Part shown: piece by piece, positions 8,945 to 17,160 of the stretch
How positions within the stretch are numbered: the first letter of the stretch is position 1
How the letters are laid out: the number at the start of each line of letters is the position of its first letter
Assembly (NCBI GenBank): GCA_022826565.1
Contig: JAJDUP010000006.1
Location: 62,001-126,000, forward strand
From: Gemmatimonadota bacterium
GTDB lineage: Bacteria; Gemmatimonadota; Gemmatimonadetes; Longimicrobiales; Gaopeijiaceae
Reading direction: 5' to 3'
DNA length: 64,000 bases
Notes under the pieces: model-generated
What the model was told of the DNA's origin: nothing
What the model saw: only the letters and a program-made list of their open reading frames with translations
Databases searched by the model: none
Program-made: the position numbers and the translations under genes

Positions 8945-9525
8945 TGCCGCTGCGGCTCTTTTTCGCACTCTGGCCTCCGGAGCAGGTCCGCCGCCGGCTG
9001 TGGCGGTCGATCGAGCCCATGCGCCATGCCGTGGATGGAGTTCGCTGGGTGCCGCCGGAACGCTATCACCTGACGCTGAGGTTCTTGGGCGACGTTCCGG
9101 CGGAATTGGTCGAGGACCTGGTCGCCGCGGCGCAGGCCCTGGAGGCCGAGAAGCCTTTTCGCGCCACCCTCGGGAGCGTGGGGGCCTTTCCGCGCCGCGC
9201 GAGCCCCCGGGTCTACTGGGTCTCCGTAAAGGCCCGCCCGTTACCCCGGCTGGGTGAGCTCCTGGACGCCGCGCTTCTCGCGCGCGGGTTTCCGGCACGC
9301 AAACGGCGCTTTCAACCACACCTGACCGTGGGCCGCGCACGGCCCCGGGGAAGTACCCGGCCGCTCCAGCGCGAACAGGCAATGCTGCCGGGGCCGGGCG
9401 CCGCTTCCCTCGCTTTCGACGTCCGAGCCATTGATCTGGTCCGGAGCGAACTGTTCCCCACCGGGCCGCGATATGCGAACATTCACAGAGTAGTGCTCTC
9501 TGGGAAGGGTATGATCGCGGAGTGA
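8944..9525 (+). CDS. thpR: RNA 2',3'-cyclic phosphodiesterase (ThpR/LigT family)
   Basis: A 193-residue protein carrying the two HxTx motifs of 2H phosphoesterases: YHLTLRFLGDVP in the N-terminal half and PHLTVGRAR in the C-terminal half. The opening LRLFFALWPPEQVR is typical of ThpR. The family hydrolyses 2',3'-cyclic phosphate ends of RNA and can ligate tRNA halves in vitro. ATG start overlaps the preceding stop by 1-4 bp, so it is translationally coupled to the aminotransferase; the frame is open far upstream but the gene start is clear from the family N-terminus. Confidence 0.93.
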   Translation: MPLRLFFALWPPEQVRRRLWRSIEPMRHAVDGVRWVPPERYHLTLRFLGDVPAELVEDLVAAAQALEAEKPFRATLGSVGAFPRRASPRVYWVSVKARPLPRLGELLDAALLARGFPARKRRFQPHLTVGRARPRGSTRPLQREQAMLPGPGAASLAFDVRAIDLVRSELFPTGPRYANIHRVVLSGKGMIAE

Positions 9526-9532
9526 TTTCGGA

Positions 9533-10192
9533 GTGATCCTGAAGACGCTTGCAACGGGCGCGAAGACTCTGCTGCTGATACTGGTGGTGCTGGCAGCTGC
9601 CTACGCGGGCTGGAGGTGGGGCGACGCCGTGTTCCCGGGCGTCGAGACCATCGCCGTTGGGCGAGGACCTGCGGACGACACCGGGTCCGACAGCGTCTCG
9701 CCCGAGACTGCCGAGGCAGCGGTGGCACGAATCCACGCGTTTCGCGCCTCCGACGAGCCGGAACTTCGTCTCGCGCCCTACGAGTTGTCGTCTCTGCTCC
9801 GCCACACCGTCCCCGGCATGCTTCCCACAGGCGTGATCCATCCCCGGGTCAGCATGGCCGACGATCGGATCGACATCGAGGTGGCGGTGCTCCCGGGTGC
9901 GATGCCGGAGTTGCCCGACCTCGGAGCGATCGCGGGGATGCTGCCGGATACGGTGCCTGTTGCCGTGAGCGGATCCCTGGTTCCCTTCGGGGAAGACGGC
10001 TCGATGTTGCTGGTCCGGGGAATCAGGGTCCAGGGAGTGCCCATTCCGCCGCCGGCGTTCCCCGAGATCCTGGCGGCCATGGGTCGAAGAGACGCGGAGG
10101 GATTGCCGGCGTCGGCGGTGCTCGTCCCCGCCTTCAAGGCGATGAAGGGAGCGTATATCGAGGATGGAGAGCTCGTGCTGGTCCGGGCGTAG
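9533..10192 (+). CDS. Conserved-looking protein with one N-terminal membrane segment, function unknown
   Basis: I do not recognise this 219-residue protein. A basic N-terminus is followed by a single hydrophobic segment (LLLILVVLAAAYAGWRW, about residues 13-29), so the rest should be outside the membrane. The soluble part alternates short strands and loops (PGMLPTGVIHPRVSMADDRIDIEVAVLPGAMP..., written here in part) with a lipid-transport-like or barrel-like feel but no catalytic motif that I can name. The start is GTG seven bases after thpR; it sits between thpR and the NtrX-like gene and is likely co-transcribed with both. Confidence 0.75.
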   Translation: MILKTLATGAKTLLLILVVLAAAYAGWRWGDAVFPGVETIAVGRGPADDTGSDSVSPETAEAAVARIHAFRASDEPELRLAPYELSSLLRHTVPGMLPTGVIHPRVSMADDRIDIEVAVLPGAMPELPDLGAIAGMLPDTVPVAVSGSLVPFGEDGSMLLVRGIRVQGVPIPPPAFPEILAAMGRRDAEGLPASAVLVPAFKAMKGAYIEDGELVLVRA

Positions 10193-10222
10193 AGCGGACC
10201 ACGGACAGAACCCCCCGGAGAC

Positions 10223-11584
10223 ATGGCCAGGATCCTGATCATAGACGACGACAAGTCGGTCGGAGTCGCCCTGAGGCAGCTCTTCGAGTACGAGGGGCAC
10301 CGGGTCCACATCTGCTACGATGGCCCGAGCGGCCTGCTCGACTACCCGGAGGTGCGCCCCGACGTGACGTTCCTCGACGTGAAGATGCCGAAGGTCGACG
10401 GGCTGGAGGTTCTCGGGTACATACGGAAGGAGGAGCCCGCGGCCGTGGTGATCATGATCTCCGGACACGGGACCATCAAGACGGCCGTGGAGGCAACCCG
10501 CAGGGGGGCCTTCGACTTCCTGGAGAAGCCACTCGACACGGACCGGCTTCTGGTCACGTTGCGGAACGCCCTGACGGTGCGGGGGCTCACCGACAGCGTG
10601 GAGCGCCTTACCCAGGAAATCGAGATCCACCACGACATTGTCGGGGCCTCGCCGGCGATCCGCCGGGTGCTTCAGCAGATCGAGATGGTCGGAGCCACCG
10701 ATGCCCGCGTTCTGATCACCGGAGAGAACGGGACGGGCAAGGAGCTGACGGCCCGGGCCCTTCATCGGCGCTCCACGAGGGCTAGCCGGCGGTTTGTCGA
10801 GGTTAACTGTGCGGCCATCCCGTCGGAGCTCATCGAGTCGGAACTTTTCGGTCACGTCAAGGGTTCGTTTACGGGTGCGGTTTCCGACCGCGCGGGGAAG
10901 TTCGAGCAGGCACATCGTGGCACGCTCTTCCTCGACGAAGTGGGCGACATGTCGCTGGCCGCCCAGGCCAAGGTTCTGCGCGCGCTGCAGGAAGGGGACA
11001 TAACCCGCGTTGGAGGCACGCGACCCGTGTCGGTCGACGTTCGCGTGATCGCAGCGACCAACAAGGACCTGCATGAGCAGATCGAAAACGGGGAGTTCAG
11101 GGAGGACCTGCTGCATCGGCTGAACATGGTGACGATCCGTGTGCCGCCGGTCAGGGAGCGAAGGGAGGACATCCCCATGTTGATCGCCCACTTCGCGGAT
11201 CTCACGCCGGCGAACTACGGGGTACAGTACAAACGCTTCAGCGGCCAGGCGCTCGAAGCCCTGAGGGAGCTGGACTGGCCGGGCAACGTCCGGCAGCTGA
11301 AGAATGCCGTTGTCAGGCTGATGCTGTTGAGCATGGGCGATACCGTAGCCCCGGACGATGTTCGCCGGTACGTCTCCGCCCTCGGCTCCGAAGCCGATGT
11401 CCCGGAACGGATGATGGCGATGGAGACGCTGAGCGAGTTCAAGGAAGCGGCGGAAAAGGCCTTTATCGAGATGAAGCTGCGCGACTATGAATGGAATGTG
11501 TCCGAGGCGGCTCGCCGGATGGGAATGCCGCGTTCCAACCTCTACAAGAAGATCGAGCGCCATGGCCTTGCCCGGAGTCGGTGA
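10223..11584 (+). CDS. NtrX-like sigma-54-dependent response regulator
   Basis: The 453-residue protein has a receiver domain (residues 1-118; acidic pair DDD at 8-10, phosphoacceptor Asp52 in FLDVKMP, Lys102 in LEKPLD), a sigma-54 AAA+ domain (Walker A GENGTGKE at 167-174, sigma-54 contact loop GSFTGA at 214-219, Walker B TLFLDEVGDM) and a Fis-type HTH near residues 425-450 (VSEAARRMGMPRSNLYKKIE). The receiver segment ISGHGTIKTAVEATRRGAFDF resembles NtrX. The contact loop reads GSFTGA instead of the common GAFTGA, a substitution also seen in working activators. It would turn on sigma-54 promoters upon phosphorylation, perhaps by the NtrY-like kinase at the window start. A CCCGGAG ribosome-binding site lies 6 bases before the ATG. 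Confidence 0.95.
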   Translation: MARILIIDDDKSVGVALRQLFEYEGHRVHICYDGPSGLLDYPEVRPDVTFLDVKMPKVDGLEVLGYIRKEEPAAVVIMISGHGTIKTAVEATRRGAFDFLEKPLDTDRLLVTLRNALTVRGLTDSVERLTQEIEIHHDIVGASPAIRRVLQQIEMVGATDARVLITGENGTGKELTARALHRRSTRASRRFVEVNCAAIPSELIESELFGHVKGSFTGAVSDRAGKFEQAHRGTLFLDEVGDMSLAAQAKVLRALQEGDITRVGGTRPVSVDVRVIAATNKDLHEQIENGEFREDLLHRLNMVTIRVPPVRERREDIPMLIAHFADLTPANYGVQYKRFSGQALEALRELDWPGNVRQLKNAVVRLMLLSMGDTVAPDDVRRYVSALGSEADVPERMMAMETLSEFKEAAEKAFIEMKLRDYEWNVSEAARRMGMPRSNLYKKIERHGLARSR

Positions 11585-11643
11585 TCGATGCAGGACTGCG
11601 TTTCGCGACCGGCGTGCCCCGAAATCGGAATGGTGAAGGCGAA

Positions 11644-12495
11644 ATGACTCGTTCCCTGTTTTCGGGCCCGACCGACGGCTCCCTGGACCAGTATTTCAAG
11701 GAGATCAGCCGGTATCCGCTGATCGACCAGGAAGAGGAGGCGAGGTTGGCAAAGGGGATCCGGCGCGGCGAAGAGGAAGCGCTCGACAAGCTCGTTCGCT
11801 CGAATCTGCGCTTTGTGGTGTCCGTGTCGAAGAAGTACCGCAATCAGGGGGTCCCGCTCTCCGACCTGATCAACGAAGGCAACCTGGGGTTGATCCGCGC
11901 AGCGCAGCGTTTCGACGAGACCAGGGGGATCCGCTTCGTGACCTATGCGGTGTGGTGGATACGGCAGGCGATTCTCCAGGCGTTGGCCGAACAGAGCCGG
12001 ATCGTGCGCGTGCCGCTGAACCGGGCCGGAGCGCTCCATCGCCTGGCACGGCACAAGGCGGCGTTGGTTCAGGAACTCGGCCGCGATCCCACGGCAAAGG
12101 AGATCGCCGAGGGGATGGACCTGACCGTTGAGGAGGTGGAGCAGACACTGGCGATCGCGAGCACCCATCTGTCGCTCGACGCACCGATGTTCCACGACGA
12201 TAAGAGCAGCCTCATGGAGAGCCTGCCGGACCTCCTCTCTCGCGGCCCGGAAGAGGAGACGTTCGAACGGGCACTTACCGACACCCTTGAAGCGGCGCTG
12301 TCGACACTGGAGGAGCGGGAAGCGCGGATCCTTCGCCTCTACTTCGGTCTCGGCGGAAATGCACCGAGATCCCTCGAGGATATCGGCGTCGAGATGGGTG
12401 TCACTCGCGAACGAATCCGTCAAATCAAGGAGAAGGCGCTCGACCGTCTACGGCATGCATCGAGGGCACGCACCCTGGAGACCTTTACGGACTAG
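11644..12495 (+). CDS. rpoD: RpoD-type (group 1/2) sigma-70 factor, short form
   Basis: The 283-residue protein begins MTRSLFSGPTDGSLDQYF and lacks region 1.1 and the non-conserved insert of E. coli RpoD. Region 1.2 (DQYFKEISRYPLIDQEEEAR), region 2 (LRFVVSVSKKYRNQG, LINEGNLGLIRAAQRFD, FVTYAVWWIRQAI), region 3 and region 4.2 (SLEDIGVEMGVTRERIRQIK) are all present. It resembles the ~285-residue primary sigma factor of Bacteroidota and Gemmatimonadota, so it may be the housekeeping sigma factor, but a group 2 factor cannot be excluded without the rest of the genome. It follows the NtrX-like gene by 59 bp and directly precedes the rplM promoter. Confidence 0.9.
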   Translation: MTRSLFSGPTDGSLDQYFKEISRYPLIDQEEEARLAKGIRRGEEEALDKLVRSNLRFVVSVSKKYRNQGVPLSDLINEGNLGLIRAAQRFDETRGIRFVTYAVWWIRQAILQALAEQSRIVRVPLNRAGALHRLARHKAALVQELGRDPTAKEIAEGMDLTVEEVEQTLAIASTHLSLDAPMFHDDKSSLMESLPDLLSRGPEEETFERALTDTLEAALSTLEEREARILRLYFGLGGNAPRSLEDIGVEMGVTRERIRQIKEKALDRLRHASRARTLETFTD

Positions 12496-12502
12496 ATCTC
12501 CA

Positions 12503-12531
12503 TTGACACCCCGGCAAGAGCCGGATATGAT
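12503..12531 (+). promoter_or_regulatory. Sigma-70 promoter of the rplM operon
   Basis: TTGACA (12503-12508) and TATGAT (12526-12531) are separated by exactly 17 bp: a consensus -35 and a 5/6 -10. Predicted transcript start near 12538, leaving a leader of about 65 nt before the rplM GTG. It is the closest match to consensus that I see in the window, as expected for a ribosomal protein operon. Confidence 0.85.
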
Positions 12532-12553
12532 TCAATGCTGTAGATATTTCGGA

Positions 12554-12579
12554 GCCGCACCCCGCGCGGCGGGGGCGGC
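12554..12579 (+). promoter_or_regulatory. GC-rich hairpin in rplM leader
   Basis: The 5' arm GCCGCACCCCGC and the 3' arm GCGGGGGCGGC form a near-perfect stem of about 10 pairs with a tiny loop inside the short transcribed leader. No U-tract follows, so it is not an intrinsic terminator. L13 operon leaders are autoregulated in some bacteria; whether this hairpin does so here is inference. Confidence 0.5.
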
Positions 12580-12602
12580 TTCCTTGCGCCGAAGAGGATT
12601 GC

Positions 12603-13034
12603 GTGACCACGACCATCACCCCGAAGACAGAAGACATCCGCCGCGCGTGGTGGGTCGTCGACGCCGATGGCAAACCGCTGGGCAGGCTGGCCACCGAGGT
12701 CGCGCGCGTCCTGCGCGGAAAGCACAAGCCCATTTACACGCCTCACCTGGATACCGGCGACCACGTCATCGTCATCAATTCGGCCAAGGTCCGCCTGACA
12801 GGCCGCAAGGCCGAGCAGAAGACCTATTTCCGGCACTCCGGCTACATGGGGGGCGACAGGCACATCCCCTTCGCGAGGATGCTCGAGCGGTTTCCTGAGC
12901 GGGTGATCGAGCTGGCGGTGCGCGGAATGCTCCCGAAGAACAAGCTGGGGCGAAAGATGCGCAAAAAGCTCAAGGTGTATCCGGGCGCAGACCATCCACA
13001 TCAGGGGCAGGGTCCGCAGGCCCTGGAGATCTGA
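12603..13034 (+). CDS. rplM: 50S ribosomal protein L13
   Basis: A 143-residue protein with the L13 signature regions [40 protein letters not shown] and [21 protein letters not shown]13 is an early-assembly protein binding domain II of 23S rRNA. GTG start with AGAGGA six bases upstream. Followed by rpsI after 17 bp, the usual pair. Confidence 0.98.
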   Translation: MTTTITPKTEDIRRAWWVVDADGKPLGRLATEVARVLRGKHKPIYTPHLDTGDHVIVINSAKVRLTGRKAEQKTYFRHSGYMGGDRHIPFARMLERFPERVIELAVRGMLPKNKLGRKMRKKLKVYPGADHPHQGQGPQALEI

Positions 13035-13051
13035 GGGGTTCGAGACGACTT

Positions 13052-13447
13052 ATGGCCGCTCAACAGCCAACGCAGGCGGTGGGACGCAGGAAGACGAGCG
13101 TGGCCCGGGTGCTTCTCCGGCCGGGCAGCGGACGCTGGTCGATCAACGGACGCTCGCTCGACGAGTACTTCCCCAGACCGGCTCACCGGATCCGGATCGA
13201 GGATCCGCTGCGAGTCGCCGATTCGGAGGGAACGTTCGACGTCCAGGTTCGCGTCAGGGGCGGAGGACTGACCGGCCAGGCGGACGCCATCCGCATGGGC
13301 CTCGCCCGCGCTCTCTCCGCCCACGACGAAGAGGTACGGGTACCGTTGCGGGAGGGTGGCATGCTCACCCGCGACGCCCGCAAGGTCGAGCGCAAGAAGC
13401 CGGGCCGTCCAAAGGCGCGCAAACGCTTCCAGTTCAGCAAGAGATAG
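13052..13447 (+). CDS. rpsI: 30S ribosomal protein S9
   Basis: A 131-residue protein with GRRKTSVARVLLRPGSG near the start, the central GGGLTGQADAIRMGLARAL and the basic C-terminal tail RPKARKRFQFSKR, whose terminal KR reaches the P-site tRNA in the 30S subunit. Normal length and composition. Second gene of the rplM operon; rpsB follows after 10 bp. Confidence 0.98.
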   Translation: MAAQQPTQAVGRRKTSVARVLLRPGSGRWSINGRSLDEYFPRPAHRIRIEDPLRVADSEGTFDVQVRVRGGGLTGQADAIRMGLARALSAHDEEVRVPLREGGMLTRDARKVERKKPGRPKARKRFQFSKR

Positions 13448-13457
13448 ATCCTGGTCC

Positions 13458-14414
13458 ATGAATCAAGCGGTTACTGAGGTCGGGCTCCCCGAGTTGCTCG
13501 ACGCCGGCGTCCACTTCGGACACCAGACAAGGCGATGGAACCCCAAGATGCGTCCGTTCATCTTCGGTGAGCGGAACGGGATCCACATCATCGACCTGCG
13601 CAAGACGCTCGACCGTCTCAACCGGGCCCGCGATGCGGTGCGCCGCACCGTGCTGAAGGGCGAGAACGTGCTCTTCCTCTCCACCAAGCGCCAGCTCCGG
13701 ACCATCATCGAAGAGGAAGCCTCGCGGTGTGGTGCGCTCTATGTGACGGAGCGCTGGCTGGGCGGAATGCTCACCAACTTCCAGACGATCCGTCGGCAGA
13801 TCCGCCGACTCAAGGAGCTGGAGCGCGGCCAGGAAGAGAACGCGTTCGAATTCTATACAAAGAAAGAGCGGCTGCTCCTCGACCGTGAGCGCGCCAAGCT
13901 CGAGAAGTACTTCCGTGGCGTCAGGGACATGACCCGCCTGCCGGGTGCCGTCTTCGTTGTGGACGCGAAGCGCGAGATCATCGGAGTGCGCGAGGCCCAC
14001 AGGCTCGGCATTCCGGTCATCGCCATCGCCGACACCAACGTCGACCCGGAGCTGATCGACTACCCGATTCCCGGGAACGACGACGCGATTCGGTCGGTCA
14101 GCCTGATTGCGGGTGAGATCGCCAACGCCGTCGCAATTGCACGCCGCGAAGTGCCCGACGAACAGCTTCGCCGCCAGGCCGAGCTGGAGGCGACGACCTA
14201 CTCGACCGAGACCGGCGAGAAGTCCGCGGATACGACGGAAAGGCGGCCGCGTCCGCGCAAGCGGCGTCCGCGCCCCGAGGCCATCGCACAGGTCCGCAAG
14301 ACCGGTGACGGTGACGGCGCCGCAGCCAGTGCGCCCAAGCGCAAGCCACGCAAATCGCCGGCAAAGCGCGGTGGCCGGGGGCCGGCTTCCGGCTCCGGTA
14401 CTTCGGCCAGCTGA
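13458..14414 (+). CDS. rpsB: 30S ribosomal protein S2 with long basic C-terminal extension
   Basis: Residues 1 to about 240 are a standard S2: LLDAGVHFGHQTRRWNPKM, ERWLGGMLTNFQTIRRQI, LPGAVFVVDAKREIIGVREA and IPVIAIADTNVDP. E. coli S2 ends at 241; this one runs to 318. Residues 241-318 are low-complexity, rich in Arg, Lys, Pro, Gly and Ser (ERRPRPRKRRPRPE, KRKPRKSPAKRGGRG), probably disordered and RNA-contacting. The ATG at 13458 fits the family N-terminus; the frame is open further upstream inside rpsI. The tsf gene follows after 91 bp. Confidence 0.97.
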   Translation: MNQAVTEVGLPELLDAGVHFGHQTRRWNPKMRPFIFGERNGIHIIDLRKTLDRLNRARDAVRRTVLKGENVLFLSTKRQLRTIIEEEASRCGALYVTERWLGGMLTNFQTIRRQIRRLKELERGQEENAFEFYTKKERLLLDRERAKLEKYFRGVRDMTRLPGAVFVVDAKREIIGVREAHRLGIPVIAIADTNVDPELIDYPIPGNDDAIRSVSLIAGEIANAVAIARREVPDEQLRRQAELEATTYSTETGEKSADTTERRPRPRKRRPRPEAIAQVRKTGDGDGAAASAPKRKPRKSPAKRGGRGPASGSGTSAS

Positions 14415-14505
14415 AGCAACTCCGCAAGCACACAACGCCGAGGGGGCGGATGCAGGGGCGGTGGAGTCTGATCCGACCGGCATGCCCCCGGACAAAGAAA
14501 TCACG

Positions 14506-15099
14506 ATGAAGATCAGCGCAAAACACGTAAAGGAACTACGCGACCGTACCGGCGCGGGCATGATGGACTGCAAGAAGGCGCTGCAGGAGACAGCGGGCGA
14601 CCTCGAAGCGGCCATCGACCTCCTTCGCACCAAGGGAGAGGCCAAGGCCGCCAAGAGGGCCGGCCGCTCGGCGAACGAGGGCACGATCGCCAGCTACATC
14701 CACCACGGCGGGCGCATCGGTGTCCTGGTGGAGCTGAACTGCGAGACGGACTTTGTGGCCAACACGGACGACTTCCGCAGTCTGGCTCGGGACGTGGCGA
14801 TGCACGTGGCGGCATCCGACCCCATCGCCGTGGCCACGGCGGACGTGGACGGTGAGGTGGTCGAGCGGGAGAAGGCCATCTTCGCCGAACAGGTGGCTCG
14901 CGAGGGAAAGCCGGAACACATCCGCGACCGGATCGTCGAGGGCAAGCTCGGGAAGTTCTACCGGGAACGGGTCCTCCTCGAGCAGGCCTACATCAAGGAT
15001 CCCGACCGGAGCGTTGGCGAGTTGATCACCGAAGTCGCGGCCCGCACCGGCGAAAAGATCCGCGTGGCACGTTTTTCGCGATTCCAGCTCGGGGGCTGA
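14506..15099 (+). CDS. tsf: Elongation factor Ts, short type
   Basis: A 197-residue EF-Ts. The UBA-like N-terminal domain (VKELRDRTGAGMMDCKKALQE) and the core with the TDFVAN motif (ELNCETDFVANTDDFRSLA) are intact, as is the ending VGELITEVAARTGEKIRVAR. E. coli EF-Ts has 283 residues; this form lacks the second half of the core and coiled-coil region and resembles the ~196-residue type known from Thermus. It catalyses nucleotide exchange on EF-Tu. Start ATG at 14506 chosen by homology; an in-frame ATG at 14482 would add eight residues. Confidence 0.96.
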   Translation: MKISAKHVKELRDRTGAGMMDCKKALQETAGDLEAAIDLLRTKGEAKAAKRAGRSANEGTIASYIHHGGRIGVLVELNCETDFVANTDDFRSLARDVAMHVAASDPIAVATADVDGEVVEREKAIFAEQVAREGKPEHIRDRIVEGKLGKFYRERVLLEQAYIKDPDRSVGELITEVAARTGEKIRVARFSRFQLGG

Positions 15100-15108
15100 C
15101 GAGCGGCG

Positions 15109-15831
15109 ATGAGCGTCAAGAGGAGTGCCGGCTACGGTCGCGTCCTCCTGAAGCTGTCGGGAGAGGCCCTCGCGGGTGACAGGGGTTTCGGGATCGACCC
15201 CAAGGTAGTGGACGGGATCACCGACGAAATCCGCAACATCCATGAGCTGGGGGTCGCGCTGGGGCTGGTGATCGGGGGTGGCAACATCGTGAGAGGGGCC
15301 ATCGCCAGCGAGCAGGGGATGGACCGCGTCTCCGCGGACTACATGGGGATGCTCGCCACGATCATGAATGCGCTGGCGGTGCAGGACCTGCTCGAGAAGA
15401 AGGGCATCGAGACCCGGGTGATGACCGCGATTCGCATGCCCCAGCTGGCCGAGCCCTACATCCGTCGCAGAGCTGTCCGACACCTGGAAAAGGGCAGGGC
15501 GGTGATCTTCGCCGGCGGCACCGGCAATCCCTATTTCTCTACCGATACGGCGGCCGTCCTGAGGGCCATCGAGATGAATGCGGATGTCGTCATCAAGGCG
15601 ACGAAGGTGCAGGGGGTCTACACCGCGGACCCCGCCAGCGACCCGGATGCGGAGTTCATTCCGAACATTTCCTTCCACGAAGTGGTCGCGCGCGACCTCC
15701 GCGTCATGGATGCCGCGGCGGTTTCCCTTTGCCGGGAGAACAATCTTCCTATTATCGTCCTCGATCTTGAAGATCAGGGCGCGGTGCGCAGGGCCATACA
15801 CGGGGAGCGCGTGGGAACGCTGGTTTCCTAG
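15109..15831 (+). CDS. pyrH: UMP kinase
   Basis: A 240-residue amino-acid-kinase-fold protein: [18 protein letters not shown] at the N-terminus (phosphate-binding loop), [41 protein letters not shown] (UMP site) and [15 protein letters not shown]. It converts UMP to UDP with ATP and is usually hexameric and GTP-activated. Nine bases separate it from tsf, with GAGCGG upstream of ATG. Typical rpsB-tsf-pyrH-frr order. Confidence 0.98.
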   Translation: MSVKRSAGYGRVLLKLSGEALAGDRGFGIDPKVVDGITDEIRNIHELGVALGLVIGGGNIVRGAIASEQGMDRVSADYMGMLATIMNALAVQDLLEKKGIETRVMTAIRMPQLAEPYIRRRAVRHLEKGRAVIFAGGTGNPYFSTDTAAVLRAIEMNADVVIKATKVQGVYTADPASDPDAEFIPNISFHEVVARDLRVMDAAAVSLCRENNLPIIVLDLEDQGAVRRAIHGERVGTLVS

Positions 15832-15871
15832 CGCTTTCCGCGAGCAGGCTGGTTTTCGCAAGGAGGACACC

Positions 15872-16423
15872 TTGTCGGTCATCGACGAAGCCAGAAGCAG
15901 AATGGACGACGCCTTGAACGCGGTGGGTCGCGAGTTCGCCACGGTGCGGACGGGCAAGGCGGTTCCAGCGATACTCGATACCGTGCGCGTCGCTGCGTAC
16001 GGGAGCCTGATGCCCCTCAACCAGGTCGCGACCGTTTCCGCCCCGGACCCGACGCTGCTGATCGTGCAGCCGTTCGATCCCTCCGTGATCGGAGACATCG
16101 AAAAGGCGATCCTGACCTCCGGACTCGGCCTCAATCCGTCCAACGACGGAGCGTTGGTGCGTGTGCCGATTCCCCCGCTCAGCGAAGAGAGGCGAAAGGA
16201 ATACGTGCGCGTGCTTCACCGCATGGCCGAGGAGGGCAGAGTATCGGTGCGTCATGCGCGTCATGCCGCCAACGACGAGGTGAAGCGACGTCTGCGCGAG
16301 CACGAAACCGGCGAAGACGAGGGGCACCGCCTCATGGCGGAGATCCAGAAGCTCACGGTGGAATACGGTCGCAGGATCGATGCTGCCCTCTCCGAGAAGG
16401 AGAAGGAGGTGATGGCGATCTGA
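15872..16423 (+). CDS. frr: Ribosome recycling factor
   Basis: A 183-residue protein with ARSRMDDALNAVGREFATVRTGKA, LNQVATVSAPDPTLLIVQPFD, and IPPLSEERRKEYVRVLHRMAEE. With EF-G it splits post-termination ribosomes. The start is TTG at 15872, supported by a perfect AGGAGG five bases upstream and by the family N-terminus; no ATG is available nearby. Length is normal (E. coli 185). Confidence 0.97.
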   Translation: MSVIDEARSRMDDALNAVGREFATVRTGKAVPAILDTVRVAAYGSLMPLNQVATVSAPDPTLLIVQPFDPSVIGDIEKAILTSGLGLNPSNDGALVRVPIPPLSEERRKEYVRVLHRMAEEGRVSVRHARHAANDEVKRRLREHETGEDEGHRLMAEIQKLTVEYGRRIDAALSEKEKEVMAI

Positions 16424-16446
16424 CGGATCGAATCGACCGGATCAGG

Positions 16447-17160
16447 ATGAGCGGCGGCGTCCCCCGTCACGTCGCGGTGATCATGGATGGGAACGGACGG
16501 TGGGCTCGGGAGCGGGGTCTGCCCAGACACGCCGGGCACCTGGAAGGCATGAAGGCGGTTCGCGAGACCGTTGCCGGAGCCTGCGCAGCGGGTGTTGAAG
16601 TCCTCACGCTCTTCGCATTTTCCACCGAGAACTGGAAGCGGCCGAAAACCGAGATTCAGGCCCTCATGGAGGTGCTCGACACCTTCGCCGAGAGCGAGCG
16701 CCACGCTCTGATTCGCGAGGGTGTCGAGGTCAGGGTGCTTGGGGAACTCGAACGCCTGAATGAGCGTTCCCGCGCGGCGGTGAGCGGCATCGTCGCTTCG
16801 ACGCGCGGTGGCGAGACCCTGCTGCTGAACCTGCTGATCTCTTATGGGGCGAGGGAAGAGATCGCACGCGCGGCACGCAACCTGGCCCGGCAGGCGCGCG
16901 ACGGCCTCATCGACCCCGAGACCATCGACCCCGCGACATTCCGAACCGCGCTCTACACCGGCGGACTTCCCGATCCGGACCTTCTGATCCGTACCTCGGG
17001 GGAGTACCGGATCAGCAACTTCATGCTGTGGCAGCTCGCATACGCCGAGATGTACATCACCCCCGTGTACTGGCCGGATTTCACGCGCGAGGATCTCTTC
17101 GCCGCGATCCTCGACTACCAGCGCCGCGAGCGCCGCTTCGGGCGGGTAGCGGCGCACTGA
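16447..17160 (+). CDS. uppS: Isoprenyl transferase (undecaprenyl diphosphate synthase)
   Basis: A 237-residue cis-prenyltransferase with HVAVIMDGNGRWARERGL (catalytic Asp and Arg of the DGNGRWA box), GHLEGMKAVRETV, LTLFAFSTENWKRP, LLLNLLISYGAREEI and PDLLIRTSGEYRISNFMLWQ. It condenses isopentenyl diphosphate units into undecaprenyl diphosphate, the carrier for peptidoglycan. Its stop overlaps the cdsA ATG by one base. Confidence 0.97.
   Translation: MSGGVPRHVAVIMDGNGRWARERGLPRHAGHLEGMKAVRETVAGACAAGVEVLTLFAFSTENWKRPKTEIQALMEVLDTFAESERHALIREGVEVRVLGELERLNERSRAAVSGIVASTRGGETLLLNLLISYGAREEIARAARNLARQARDGLIDPETIDPATFRTALYTGGLPDPDLLIRTSGEYRISNFMLWQLAYAEMYITPVYWPDFTREDLFAAILDYQRRERRFGRVAAH

Noticed and set aside
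12554..12579. Intrinsic terminator between rpoD and rplM
   Set aside because: The hairpin has no U-tract and lies inside the predicted rplM leader, downstream of the promoter.
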